Assembly: GCA_003116975.1 (NCBI GenBank)
Contig: BGKB01000064.1
Coordinates: 264,567-328,566 of the forward strand
Source: Aurantiochytrium sp. KH105
Lineage: Eukaryota; Sar; Bigyra; Thraustochytrida; Thraustochytriidae
Length of the DNA stretch: 64,000 nucleotides
Reading direction: 5' to 3'
Numbering within the stretch: the stretch's first letter is position 1; every line of letters starts with the position of its first letter. Below, piece by piece: positions 30,337 through 40,129 of the stretch. The notes under the pieces were generated by a model. That model ran no database searches. It was not told where the DNA came from and was given only the letters and a program-made list of their open reading frames with translations. Position numbers and translations under genes: made by a program.

Positions 30337-30410
30337 CAAGACAAGACAAGGCAAGACGAGACAAGTCGAGACAAGACAAGACATGACAAGACAAAACACT
30401 TCAAGACACA
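30337..30410. repeat. AAGAC-type pentamer repeat
   Basis: Roughly fourteen five-base units, mostly ACAAG/GACAA with point variants (AGGCA, ACGAG). Confidence 0.8.
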
Positions 30411-30834
30411 ATCATTCGTATACGCTACTCGTCAACAAACCGACCACGCAAGCAAGCGATGGCAAGCACACCATTGGCCGCTCTCCATCATCATCATCAT
30501 CTTCTGCATCATCCGTCATGATTGTCCACTGCCACAGTGGCCAGCCGCCGCAGCAGCTGGCCGCTGCCGGCCGGAAGAAAAGCTTGCGAATGTTGGCAAG
30601 CGCTGGCAAGTGCTATCTATACCGGCACCAGACGCTGACGCACGCAAGGCATGGAATAGGCCTAGCCATGAAGAAAAAAGCGATCCGATCTGCGGACGGA
30701 CGCTCCCGTGGCTTGCGTTGACGGGATATTATCGAACTGGAGCTGGCGCGGCACGGATGGATGAATGGATGGATGGATGACCGGCGGCGTCGCGTCGACT
30801 GACGATAGCGACAGCGGCCTTGCGCACGAGCTGT

Positions 30835-30883
30835 CGCATCGCATCGCATCGCATCGCATCGCACCGCACCGCACCGCATCGCG
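30835..30883. repeat. GCATC/GCACC pentamer repeat
   Basis: About nine units of GCATC or GCACC in register. Confidence 0.85.
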
Positions 30884-32225
30884 AGTTTTTCATCATGATG
30901 ATCAGCAGCGGGACAGTTTGCTAGGTATCGGCTAGGCTTGGCCTAGGAGGCGCGGGACTGGAGCTTGGGCTCGTAACATCCCGGTCCTCGATGGATTCGA
31001 AGATGGGCGAAAGATTCACGCATACTATACAGTGCTCTCACGCTACAGATGATATCTCTCTCTCAGAGCCGCCGCCCGCGCGGCCCCGACGAGTCGGCGA
31101 GGCCGGCGCAGCCTGCGCTGGTCTGGCCTGCAGCAGCAGCTGCAGCTGCATGCGTGTCGCAGTTGCTTGCGTCTGCGTGCAGCGCAGAGCCGCTGCTGCG
31201 GGTCGAGATCGCAGAAGGCAGCGAGCGGAGCGGCCGGAGGAGGTCGGCCGCTGCCGCGCCCCTAGTCGTGGTCACTGCCAGTCTCAAGCGCTGACTTGGG
31301 TTCTCTCGCGTTCGTTCTCTTCCCGCGCGGGTCTGTCAGCAGCTGCACTGATCTCGGAGAGCGTTGCATCGGCGGGTCGGCCGATCACATCCATCGAATG
31401 CGAGAGGCTTTGTCGTAGTCGTTGTCATCGTCACTGTCCCTGTCATTGCTGTGGCGCACGGAGCCCATCGATCAGGGTAGCAAGCCCAAGGCCAGGCAAG
31501 ACCGAGCCGACTGTGATGAACTTGGGACCCTCGCCTTCCTTCGTCCCTCTTCCGCCCCGAAGGCGTCATCATCGTCGATGGCGCCATCCGTAGCACAGAG
31601 GCCAGGACCCCCATCCATCCTGACAAATCATCCGACCAATCGCATCGATCAAGCGAGCCCGAGACGGATGGGTCTGCCGTGCGTGCGTGCGTGCGTCCAT
31701 CCAAGCAAGCATCCACACGCGCACATGCCACACCGCCGCCTCGACGATCGCAGGTCTCCCGCGGCACAGCAGGCATGGGAATCTTGCGCTCCGTCTCATG
31801 ATAAGATAATCCGCAACGAACAAAGGCTCCCTCCCTCCATCCTGAGCGCGGCAGCCCGCGGCGTGGCCACATCTCGCATCCCGAGTCCGCGCCCACGTCG
31901 CACGCGCTCGCTCGCCCGCCCGTCGCGAGTTCGTGGCCGCGATGCCATCGCCCGATGCCATCGCGGCGGTGAGTGACGACGCAGGCGCGGCAGGGCCCGC
32001 CGCCGCGCTCTCGGACGATTGCCGGGCCGCGCCCGCCCGACGCGCCCGCCCGAGGCGACGCGCACACCTGCCGCCACGCACGCGCCCTCCCTCTCTCTGC
32101 GCCTGGCTGCCTGCCAGCCAGCCACTGCAGCCAGAGGCCGGCCGGCGAGCCGCGCCATGCCGCGCCGGGTACGCCTCGAGCGGCTCGCGCGCCGTGTTCG
32201 CGCTGCCGGAGGCGGGGGAGGCGGC

Positions 32226-32264
32226 GTGGTACCGTGCACGGTAGGGAGGTGGTACCGTGCACGG
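32226..32264. promoter_or_regulatory. Paired 16-bp palindromic elements upstream of Esf2/ABT1 gene
   Basis: GTGGTACCGTGCACGG occurs at 32226-32241 and again at 32249-32264. Each copy contains the palindrome CCGTGCACGG; in the first copy this extends to the perfect 14-base palindrome TACCGTGCACGGTA. The pair ends about 95 bases before the ATG of a ribosome-biogenesis gene. A dimeric transcription factor site is a plausible reading. Confidence 0.55.
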
Positions 32265-32357
32265 AGTGGCGGCGGGGCGAGGACCAGTGGCGGGCGGCTG
32301 GCGCAGAACTATTTCTCCGAGGGCGAGGACGCGGGCGAGGACGCGGGCGAGGACGCG

Positions 32358-33392
32358 ATGGCGAGGAAGCGAGACACGGAGGCCGCGGCGGCGGCGGAGG
32401 CGGCGGCCGCGGAAGAAGCGATCACCGAGGTCAAGACGCGTAAGAGACCCCGTCGGGCGGAGGTCGACGACGAGGAGGACCGCGTGGACGCCGAGGACCT
32501 AGAACAAGAAGAAGAAGAAGAAGAAGAAGAGGTTGAAGAGGAGGAACTGGAAAAGACGCAGGAAGAAGGAGACAGTCTCGAGGACGAGGAGCAGCGCGAC
32601 CTTGCCACAGAGAAGAAGAAGAAGAAGAGCAAAAAGGACAAAAGAAAAAAGCCGAAAAAGGGCATCATCTACATCGCCCATCCCCCGGCCTTCATGAAAC
32701 CAGCCAAAGTGCGCCACCTCATGAGCCAGTACGGCACCGTCACAAAGCTTTACCTCGTGCCCGAAGACGAAGATACGCGCTTGCGAAGGTCGCGCGGGGG
32801 CGGTAGTAACAAGGTCAAGTACAACGAGGGCTGGATCGAGTTCGCTGACCGCAAGGTGGCCAAGCTGGTGGCACTCTCTCTCAACGGCAAGCCGATCGGA
32901 GGGAACCGCAGAAGCTTCCACTATGAGTCGCTCTGGACACTCAAATATCTCTCTGGATTTGAATGGACCCATCTCTCCGAAAAGCAAGCGTACGAGCGCC
33001 GCACCAAAAAGGCTCGTCTGCGGCAGGAGATCTCTCAAGCCAAACGCGAGAACGAGCTCTATCTCGAAAAGTTTGCCGTCGAGAAACACATTCAGCGCAG
33101 TATACAGCGCGAAGCCGCTGCTGCTACTGATGGACATGACGAAAAGCAAGCTGAAGAGGACGATGTTGATGCGAATGGCGTCCAAGACAACGAGGACGCT
33201 GCTGCTTCTACTTCTGCCAAGAAGAACAACAAAAACATGAAGAATACAACTAAGCAGCGCAGCAAACAGCGGTCTTTCAAGCAGCTGCAGTCGCGCAGTG
33301 AATACAAGGCCACTCGTCGTGCCGAGGCTGGCGATGCAGAACCGGAAAAGGAAGCGCAGAATTCGTCGTTTTTGAATAGCATTTTCACTTGA
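32358..33392 (+). CDS. Esf2/ABT1-like pre-rRNA processing factor
   Basis: The 344-residue protein matches the Esf2 (yeast)/ABT1 (animal) family, a nucleolar RRM protein needed for 18S rRNA processing in the small-subunit processome. A highly acidic, Lys-rich N-terminus (residues 1-105) is followed by the RRM-like domain: KKGIIYIAHPPAFMKPAKVRHL, then SQYGTVTKLYLVPED, a VKYNEGWIEFADRKVAKLVA helix and GGNRRSFHYESLWTLKYLSGF, the characteristic family end. A coiled, basic segment (AYERRTKKARLRQEISQAKRENE) follows, also conserved. The tail is Lys/Gln-rich. The start at 32358 (MARKRD) is chosen because the upstream open frame back to 32019 reads as Arg/Gly-rich leader. It converges with the STAND gene. 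Confidence 0.92.
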   Translation: MARKRDTEAAAAAEAAAAEEAITEVKTRKRPRRAEVDDEEDRVDAEDLEQEEEEEEEEVEEEELEKTQEEGDSLEDEEQRDLATEKKKKKSKKDKRKKPKKGIIYIAHPPAFMKPAKVRHLMSQYGTVTKLYLVPEDEDTRLRRSRGGGSNKVKYNEGWIEFADRKVAKLVALSLNGKPIGGNRRSFHYESLWTLKYLSGFEWTHLSEKQAYERRTKKARLRQEISQAKRENELYLEKFAVEKHIQRSIQREAAAATDGHDEKQAEEDDVDANGVQDNEDAAASTSAKKNNKNMKNTTKQRSKQRSFKQLQSRSEYKATRRAEAGDAEPEKEAQNSSFLNSIFT

Positions 33393-33715
33393 CCAAACAA
33401 TTTTAAACATCAAACGTTTTTTTTTTTTTCCTTTTTCCTTCTTCTTGAAACACACATAATTTGAACGGAATGCGTCGGTCGGATAAGTGAGTGCGTGAAC
33501 GAGCGAGCGAGTAACTAACTAGGCCGGTCGAAAGAAAGCGAAACTGGTGCATAAAGGCATGGTCAGGTCCAGCTCCGCTCCTGCAAATCGATCTAAAAAA
33601 TAAGAAAAAAGAATGTCGCCCTCGACACCCCATCTTCACCATCTCCCTCTCTTCCTCCCTTTCTCCCTCCCCACACGCGCACACATACATACAGAGAGAG
33701 AGAAAAGGATCAGAA
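33393..33715. other. Intergenic between convergent genes
   Basis: No gene. It contains a T run at 33417-33429 and a CTCCCT-rich tract at 33635-33670. Confidence 0.5.
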
Positions 33716-36700
33716 TCATGCATCGGCCGTCGCCGAGGAGCCGCGCACCGACTTGCGGTTGTTCGTGTATTGCTTGTACAAGTTCGACCACGTCCGCATC
33801 GTCCGCGTCATTTTACGAACCTGAGACAAAACCTCCGAGGCCTCGTCGCGATCGCCAGCGCGCGCTAGCACGTCGGCGAGTGCCCTTTGGCGCGCGGCAT
33901 TGACCGGAGAAGGCACAAGGCCACCAAAAAGCTCGTCCGAGTGGGCGATACTCTGCTGAATTGCGCTCGCAGCCTGCTCGAACTTTTGTTGCGACTCGTA
34001 AATGGCGCCCAAATTCAGGTACACGCGCGCAATGTGGTGCTCACTCGGAGCATCCGCTGCCGTAAAAACAGAGAGCGCTTCTTCGGCGTGCGTTAGCGCA
34101 GCCGGCGCGTCGCCGTCCTGCAGAGCCACGGAAGCCATGAGGCCTTCCGTCTCCGCCAAAACAAGGCTCATGGGACTCGCCGATTCCTGAATGTCGAGCG
34201 CGCGCTGAAAAGCCGAACGACTGTCGTCGAGCTGATCCGCGAGCAAATACACGTAGCCCATCACAGTCCACGTGCGCGCCGCCATCAAGGACGAGTCGCC
34301 CGCAGCGTGCGATGCGTCTGAGAGCGCAGAGAGAGCAAGACCCACTTCGCCCTGCTCAGCGAGGGCCAGCGCCGAGGAGCTCTTTGCAAAGTTCTTGGCC
34401 GCTGCATCGTGAGCGAGCTCCTCCGCAGCGATCCAAGCATCCACCGCAGCAGGCAGACGACCGCTGCGAAAGTGCACATGACCAAGCATGTAGTGCATTG
34501 AGGCTTCGCCCGCTCGGTCGTCCAGCTGTTGGTACGCGACAAGAGCGTCCTGTGCAAACACCTGTGCGCGGCGCAAGCGGAAATCTCCCAGAGGGATGAG
34601 CAGCAGCATGAAGGCCTGCATCGCAGTCAGATCTGCGAGCAAGAGCGTCATGATACCACGCTTCGACCTTTGCGTGAAGCGACGCGTCAGCGAACGCAAG
34701 AGTGGCTTCGCGGCAATCTGCTTTCCACCATTGCCTTCCGACGAAGACCCTCGCGACGTCGTGAGGGAGTCCGATTGCAACGAGCCAACACTGCTCGCAC
34801 TAATTGAACTGCGGGGCGATTTGGCAGACACGGATGACGCACCCGAGGCAACAGAAAACAGCGAGTGGCGCCGCTGCAGTCGCATGAGCGCAAAATCCTC
34901 CTTGGTCGAGCTCTGGCTCTCATGGTTACGAAGCCTGCTGCCGGTGCTCGCTGAGGAAGATCCACGCGTCAATGTCTCCGGAAGCGGGTCTTCCTCGGTA
35001 GCATCGTCGTCGTCCTCTTCGTCGTCGAGCTCAGCATCCTCTTCTTGGGGCTTTTTCGAGCCTTTAAATGAGCGCGAAGATCGCGAGCTGGCGGTTGCCC
35101 CCGAAAGACCACGCCGGGACCGCGTACGTGCCGAGGTGCCACCTGGTACCGAAACCTCCTCCTTGAGCTGCTCGTCGAGAAGCTCCCGGCACATGCCGAC
35201 GGCCATAAAGAGATGCGGAAGCATTGACATGACGGCGTTCAACATGTTCGGGTCCGCAGCACCAACGCCACGGTGCAAAGGAAACACGTTGTCCATGCAG
35301 TACGTGTGGAGCGAGGTGAGCACTCGACGCGCGCATGTACGGTTCGACTCGGTCCCCTTTTCGTGAATGCTGCGCACAGCGTCCAAAAGCGTCGGGTGGA
35401 TGCAAATCGTCCCGTCCTTGGTACGGTACACAAGATCCTCCTCAAGAGGGGAGGGCAAAAGCGAATCGGTAAAGCCAGACGCAGCCATTTCCGCAGCAAT
35501 GAGTTCGGCGGGAATGTACGTGGCGTTAAAAAACGAGCAAGCGCGAAGGATCTCCCACATGTGCCGACCGCGCATCTCCTGCGGGTCCTTCAGAAGGTCG
35601 CGCCATATTTTGCAGAGAAGCTTGAGCGAAAGACGATTCCGCGAACGAAAAAGGTTCTCCTGAATCTTTTCGAACTGGTACGACTCCTTGGTAGACAACG
35701 ACTTGAGTGCAGTCCACGGCCGGCCGCGCAAAAAGTCCGCCGTGTCAATGACGCCCACATTGCGAAGCGACGACATGTGATGCCGCAACTTGTAGCGCGT
35801 GAGGATGGCCTTGAGGTCCGGCATGATGGTTCGTGACATGAGAAAATCGTAGCGTTCAAGAAGCGACGCAAAGGTAATGTCAAACTCGCGCACGATGTAG
35901 CCCGCGACACGCATGCTCAGGACACTGCGGCAAAGATGAGCCTGGTCGCTGAGCTGAAGGAGAGCCTGTTCTTCGAGACGACGCGTCGACGAGCGGGCCA
36001 CGCTCTTTCGAAGACGTTTACCCGCAGCTCGCTTCATCAAGTCAACCGTACTGCGCGCATCCAAGAGGGGCAATTCCACGCGCAGTGCTTCGTCGCGGCC
36101 TGACTTGGCTTTGCTCGTAATCAGCACGACGCCTTTGCCCGTGGACAACTTTGTAGGAGGTACCCACTCGAGCGCATCATCCGAGGCGTCGTCAATAACC
36201 ACGAGCCACCGTTGCTCGTTCTGGAAAAGGAAACGCCAGAGATTTTCCCGCAGATCGTCAAGACCAAGGTGATCGGTAAGTTCGAACTGCCGCGCCTCTT
36301 CCACGAGAAAGTGGTGTACGTCCCACACCATAAAGGATCCATTGAGCCAGACAACGCCACCGGGGAACTTATCTCTGTGCATGGCGACAAACTCCGTCGC
36401 GACCGAGGTCTTGCCGGAGCCTTCGGGGCCGTACAACTTGATCTGCGATTCGTTTCTCTCAAAGACAAGTTTGGCCAGGCGTTTCACGATCTTGTCTCTT
36501 CCCAGCAGCTCGGTGCAGACGGTGGGCGGCATGCGGTCCACTGCAGCTTCCGCGACCCCGTCCTTGGTGCTCGTGAGACGCACCAGGTCCTCGGGTGTCA
36601 CGGCGCTGCGGCCTCCACGGGACTTGAAGGGGCGGAACACATCATTGAAGAGCAAGAGATCGTGTCTCTCCATGACGCCCAACAACAGTCCATGTTGCTG

Positions 36701-36934
36701 TCTTTGCCGAAGCTGTTCCTCTGCGAGACGACCGCCTTCTTGCCGGTGCTGTTGTTGGTGCGTGTCTCGGAGCTCACCGCGCTCCTTGGACCTCCGCGAT
36801 CTCCTCGCCGAGGTTCTGCGCGCGGACGACCTCTGCGCAACGCCATTCTCCTCCTCCACCTCGAGCACATCCACGTTCTTGGCGACCTCGCCTGGCCGTC
36901 CGCGCCTGCTCGCGCGGAGGCTGTCTCGCGTCAT
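33716..36934 (-). CDS. NLR-like STAND NTPase with TPR-like repeats
   Basis: The 1072-residue protein has a P-loop NTPase of the STAND type (as in NB-ARC and NACHT proteins): LYGPEGSGKTSVATEF is Walker A (about residues 169-176), RWLVVIDDASD is Walker B (about 242-252) and GVVLITSKAK is the sensor strand seen in NB-ARC proteins. A helical region with FDITFASLLERYD and winged-helix-like sequence follows to about residue 590. After an acidic and Ser-rich linker (about 610-760), the last 280 residues are alpha-helical repeats of TPR type (AGEASMHYMLGHVHFRSGRLPAA, ARVYLNLGAIYESQQKFEQAA). The N-terminal 100 residues are Arg/Gln-rich with no recognised effector domain. STAND proteins act as ligand-triggered switches, often in immunity or cell death; the role here is not known. 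The start at 36934 is the first ATG after repeat-derived leader sequence. Confidence 0.85.
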   Translation of the reverse strand: MTRDSLRASRRGRPGEVAKNVDVLEVEEENGVAQRSSARRTSARRSRRSKERGELRDTHQQQHRQEGGRLAEEQLRQRQQHGLLLGVMERHDLLLFNDVFRPFKSRGGRSAVTPEDLVRLTSTKDGVAEAAVDRMPPTVCTELLGRDKIVKRLAKLVFERNESQIKLYGPEGSGKTSVATEFVAMHRDKFPGGVVWLNGSFMVWDVHHFLVEEARQFELTDHLGLDDLRENLWRFLFQNEQRWLVVIDDASDDALEWVPPTKLSTGKGVVLITSKAKSGRDEALRVELPLLDARSTVDLMKRAAGKRLRKSVARSSTRRLEEQALLQLSDQAHLCRSVLSMRVAGYIVREFDITFASLLERYDFLMSRTIMPDLKAILTRYKLRHHMSSLRNVGVIDTADFLRGRPWTALKSLSTKESYQFEKIQENLFRSRNRLSLKLLCKIWRDLLKDPQEMRGRHMWEILRACSFFNATYIPAELIAAEMAASGFTDSLLPSPLEEDLVYRTKDGTICIHPTLLDAVRSIHEKGTESNRTCARRVLTSLHTYCMDNVFPLHRGVGAADPNMLNAVMSMLPHLFMAVGMCRELLDEQLKEEVSVPGGTSARTRSRRGLSGATASSRSSRSFKGSKKPQEEDAELDDEEDDDDATEEDPLPETLTRGSSSASTGSRLRNHESQSSTKEDFALMRLQRRHSLFSVASGASSVSAKSPRSSISASSVGSLQSDSLTTSRGSSSEGNGGKQIAAKPLLRSLTRRFTQRSKRGIMTLLLADLTAMQAFMLLLIPLGDFRLRRAQVFAQDALVAYQQLDDRAGEASMHYMLGHVHFRSGRLPAAVDAWIAAEELAHDAAAKNFAKSSSALALAEQGEVGLALSALSDASHAAGDSSLMAARTWTVMGYVYLLADQLDDSRSAFQRALDIQESASPMSLVLAETEGLMASVALQDGDAPAALTHAEEALSVFTAADAPSEHHIARVYLNLGAIYESQQKFEQAASAIQQSIAHSDELFGGLVPSPVNAARQRALADVLARAGDRDEASEVLSQVRKMTRTMRTWSNLYKQYTNNRKSVRGSSATADA

Positions 36935-36954
36935 GGTCGCCAGGGGGAGCGCCG

Positions 36955-36986
<32 letters not shown>

Positions 36987-38507
36987 TGGAATCCGTGTCT
37001 GTCTCTCTGTCTGTCGGTACGCGCGTACGAGCGCACGCGCGTGCGTCGAGACGAAGAGCGAGTTGGCTCGTCGGCCTTTCCTTCCTTTCTGTTGTGTGGA
37101 TGTACTCGCCAAGGTCGTGGCCGTCGGGCGCGGGGTTCCGGCCCGTGGCCCCCTCGCGCTCTCTCCGGCTGGGGTTCTATCGCCCGCTCGCCCTCTGGCA
37201 GGCGGGCTGGCCGCCGGGCGGCTGCCGGGGCGGGGCGGGGCGGGGCCCGTGCAGGCCGACTCCCGCGCTCGGCGCGAGTCCAGGCGGAGTCGGAGTCGGT
37301 CTCGCGCGAGGCCGCCTCTTCTCCCCCTGCTTGCGCGCCTTCTTTTCAAAACAGCCGGAGCGGCCGATCTCCCTCTCTCGCGAGCGAGGGACCTCGCCCG
37401 CGCCGCGGAGGCTGAGCGTGCACGCGCAGCCGGCGCTCGAGGGCGCGTGCGAGGGAGTGGGGGGGGGGGGCGGGTGCGGCGCGAAACGCCGCGGCGATCG
37501 GCGGCGGCGGCGGCGGACGCGGCTCCGGGGCTGCTCCGGCAATCGAGCTTTAGCTTTCTTTTCTCTCTCCCGTTCAAACCTCTTCTGCGTCCGCGGGCCG
37601 AGCCAAAGGAAAGCGGACTTCCCGCCGCGCAGCGCAAGTGCGGAATGCGCGCGCCGCAAGTGGACGTCGCGCGCGCCAAGTCGCCTATCTCGCCAGGCCT
37701 TCTTTCCTTTTTTTTTCTTTTCTGCGCTTCTCGCCCACCCCGCGCGTGCACGGCCCACGGCCCACCTTAACCGCGCCTTCGCCCCTGCCTTGCGCTTTAG
37801 GGCCGCGCCCCTGCGCAGTACCTTCTTTTTAAGGCGGGTCTGCCGCCGGCCCCCTCTGCGGCAGCGAGAAGCAGGTTAATAAAAAGAACGAGGGTGCACA
37901 CTGGGGGGCGTAGGTGGTCCTAGGCCATCTCTACCGCGGTGGGACCGCCAGTTTAGCCTACTTTGTGTGTGTTATTGGCCAATTGGAAAAAGGGAAAACC
38001 TCGGTAATGCAGGCGGCAACGAACTGCCGGGAAAAGGGGAAAAAGAAGAGGCATCAAGAGGCGCGCGCCATGTTTTCTGCACGTGCTGCACGTGCTGCGC
38101 GGAGAAGCAGCAGCAGAAGCTGCCGCCACCTACCACTACCGCTGCTGCTGCTGCTGCTGCTGCTGCTGCAGCGCGGGCCGGGCCGCGTCGAGTTCGGGGC
38201 GAGAAGAGGCCCGGGTCACGTCACGTCGCGCCGCGCTCGCAACCAACCAAGCGACGGCGAGCAGCTGCAGCGCCTGGATGCTCCAAGGAAGCGCGCGTCG
38301 AGCGTCGTCGCGGCGTGGCCCGGGTGCAGACTGTGCGGGCGGGGCACACGCCCTCGGCGCGAGGCTGGCGGAGGCTGGTCCGTGGCAGGGGTGGGGAGAG
38401 CAGCCGCAGCCGGGTGCAAGGCAAGATACTAGGTTCGGCCCCGGGAACCTGCCTCCAAGCCCGGGCAAAAGCACGCAAGCAAAAGCGAGCGAGCGAGGAT
38501 TATGAGT
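36935..38507. other. GC-rich leader and intergenic DNA
   Basis: No gene is supported although long frames exist on both strands; they are Arg/Pro/Ala-rich. It holds a GTGC run (36955-36989), a 10-G run near 37461 and a GCT trinucleotide run (38141-38168). It lies upstream of the STAND gene and downstream of FolD. Confidence 0.55.
36955..36989. repeat. GTGC tetramer run
   Basis: About eight perfect GTGC units, just upstream of the STAND gene start. Confidence 0.85.
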
Positions 38508-39713
38508 TTATTGCTGAGCGCGGTAGCGGCGGAGGGGGATCCGCTCCAGACCGAGCGCATGACGCGCGAGGTTGAGTGTGTTCTTGCAGAGCATGGCGAT
38601 GGTCATGGGTCCGACGCCGCCTGGCACCGGAGTGATCAGACCTGCGATCGGCTGAACCTCATCAAAGGCGACGTCGCCGACAAGTCTGTAGCCCGCCTTC
38701 TTGCTGGCGTCTGGGCGGGAATTGATGCCCACGTCAATCACCACAGCGCCCGGCTTGATCCACGAGCCGCGGATGAACTCGATGCGTCCAACCGCCGCGA
38801 TGACAATCTTCACAAGAGAACAAAAAAAGGGGGGGGGGGAGAGGAAAGAGTCACGAAAAGAAAATGTGACCGTCGCGCTCGGTCAAAAGAGCAGTCAGTC
38901 AGTCAGTCAGTCAGTCAGTGTAAAGCTCAGACAACAAATGGCAGTCCAAAGACTGCCGATCAAACTTACGTCGGCCTGGCGCACAATGTCTTCAATGTTA
39001 CGCGTCTTGGAATGCACCACCGTGACCGTGGCATCCATGGAAAGAAGCATCTGGGCAGCCGGCATGCCCACAATGTTGCTGCGACCCACGACCACTGCAT
39101 GCTTGCCCGTGCAGTCCACGTTCGAACGCTGCAAAAGCTCCACACAGCCCGCAGGCGTACACGGGAGCGCAAGAGGAGGATCCCCTCCGCGCAAGCACAG
39201 GTTGCCAATGTTCTCGGCCAAGAATCCATCCACATCCTTTTCGAGCTTGATACGCTTCAGCACCGTGCTCTCGTCGACATGATCAGGCAAAGGAAGCTGC
39301 ACGAGGATGCCGTGCACGTCATCACGCGCATTGAGCTCGTCAACAGCCTTGATAATTTCTTCTTGCGTTGCAGACTCCTCGAGTTCGATATTCACTGACA
39401 AGAAACCCACTTCGGCCGCGGCCTTCTTCTTCATACGTACATACGTACTCGAGTCCGGCCGGTTGCCCACGAGCACGACCGCCAAGCCAGGCTGCACATT
39501 ATGTTCGGCCATGAGCTCCTCCACGGCGAGGCGAACTTCATTGCGAATCTCTGCGCTCAACTTCTTGCCGTCAATGAGGTTCGTCATGGACGCGCGGTCG
39601 CGCGGCTTGGCCTCGCCCCCCTTGTCTGCGCCCGTTGCCGTGCCTGCGGCAAGCGCTTTCGTGGCCTCCGAGGAAGCGTCGGCGTTGGTGCTCTCGACGC
39701 CTTGGGATCCCAT
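38508..39713 (-). CDS. folD: Bifunctional methylene-THF dehydrogenase/cyclohydrolase (FolD), two exons
   Basis: The coding sequence is the complement of 38970-39713 joined to 38508-38807, giving 347 residues. It interconverts 5,10-methylene-, methenyl- and 10-formyl-tetrahydrofolate, supplying one-carbon units. Exon 1 has the active-site stretch [42 protein letters not shown] and the Rossmann motif [17 protein letters not shown]. The splice joins RQAD to IVIAAVGR, restoring the family sequence, and exon 2 continues [20 protein letters not shown] and [11 protein letters not shown]. Residues 1-42 are Ala/Thr-rich; a second ATG at residue 43 ([11 protein letters not shown]) is an alternative start, so an N-terminal targeting or regulatory extension is uncertain. 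It is the only gene in the window with a clear intron. Confidence 0.93.
38808..38969 (-). other. Spliceosomal intron in the FolD gene
   Basis: On the minus strand the intron begins GTAAGT and ends in AG, is 162 bases long and is phase 0. It contains a CTGA tandem repeat (38892-38920) that offers several CTGAC branch-point-like sequences, and a long pyrimidine tract (C run at 38829-38839 read as G on +) before the acceptor. Retention would add a stop after about 20 codons. Confidence 0.93.
38892..38920. repeat. TCAG tetramer repeat inside the FolD intron
   Basis: About seven perfect units, read as CTGA on the transcribed strand. Confidence 0.9.
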
Positions 39714-40129
39714 CGTCTTGTCCGCTCTGCTCCGATCTCGCTCCACTCTAGCGCTTCGCTCTTTCGCTTCGCTTGGCTTGACTTGGCTTTACTTTGCTTG
39801 CGCGAGCGATAGACCCTGAGGCGACCGCAGATGCTCTGCCCGAGAGGCCTGCGCGCCTGCGCGATCGATGTTTCTGCTCTCGCAAGCTTTTCTGGCTTTG
39901 AAGTAAATGTCGTAGTCTCTCACTCACGCCCTGGGATACTTTCCAAGATGCATGATGAAGTTGCTGGCCGCAAAACGACACGGATGTACGAGGCTGATTT
40001 GTCGCACACGTGCGCCATGATCGTCTTGCCATCTAGTACGAGCGGCCAGAGGCCGAAAGGTAAAATGAGAGCAAATCTATTTTGTGCTTTGGCCTAGGCC
40101 TACCTTCCAGAGTGACATCATGATGATGA
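39714..40129. other. Intergenic, FolD upstream region
   Basis: No gene. It has GGCTT-like pentamers near 39770-39800 upstream of FolD and a GGCCTAGGCC palindrome near 40091-40100, just past the peptidase stop codon. Confidence 0.5.

Larger units (their letters stand above)
29224..32357. other. 3.1-kb repeat-rich non-coding region between divergent genes
   Basis: No gene is supported; the frames here are low-complexity translations of GC-rich or repeat DNA. It holds GGCCT/GGCTC and GGAGC pentamers (29785-29895), a TGGC run (30020-30046), AAGAC pentamers (30337-30410), a GGAT run (30755-30780), GCATC pentamers (30835-30883), several CCTAGG-type motifs (near 30657 and 30943) and a paired palindrome at 32226-32264. 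Confidence 0.6.

Noticed and set aside
31336-32262. 308-codon frame on - strand upstream of the Esf2/ABT1 gene
   Set aside because: Arg/Ala/Gly-rich with no motifs, in DNA dominated by GC-rich repeats; several competing frames overlap it.
36212-37879. 555-codon frame on + strand
   Set aside because: Antisense to the STAND NTPase and then GC-rich leader; Arg/Pro-rich without motifs.
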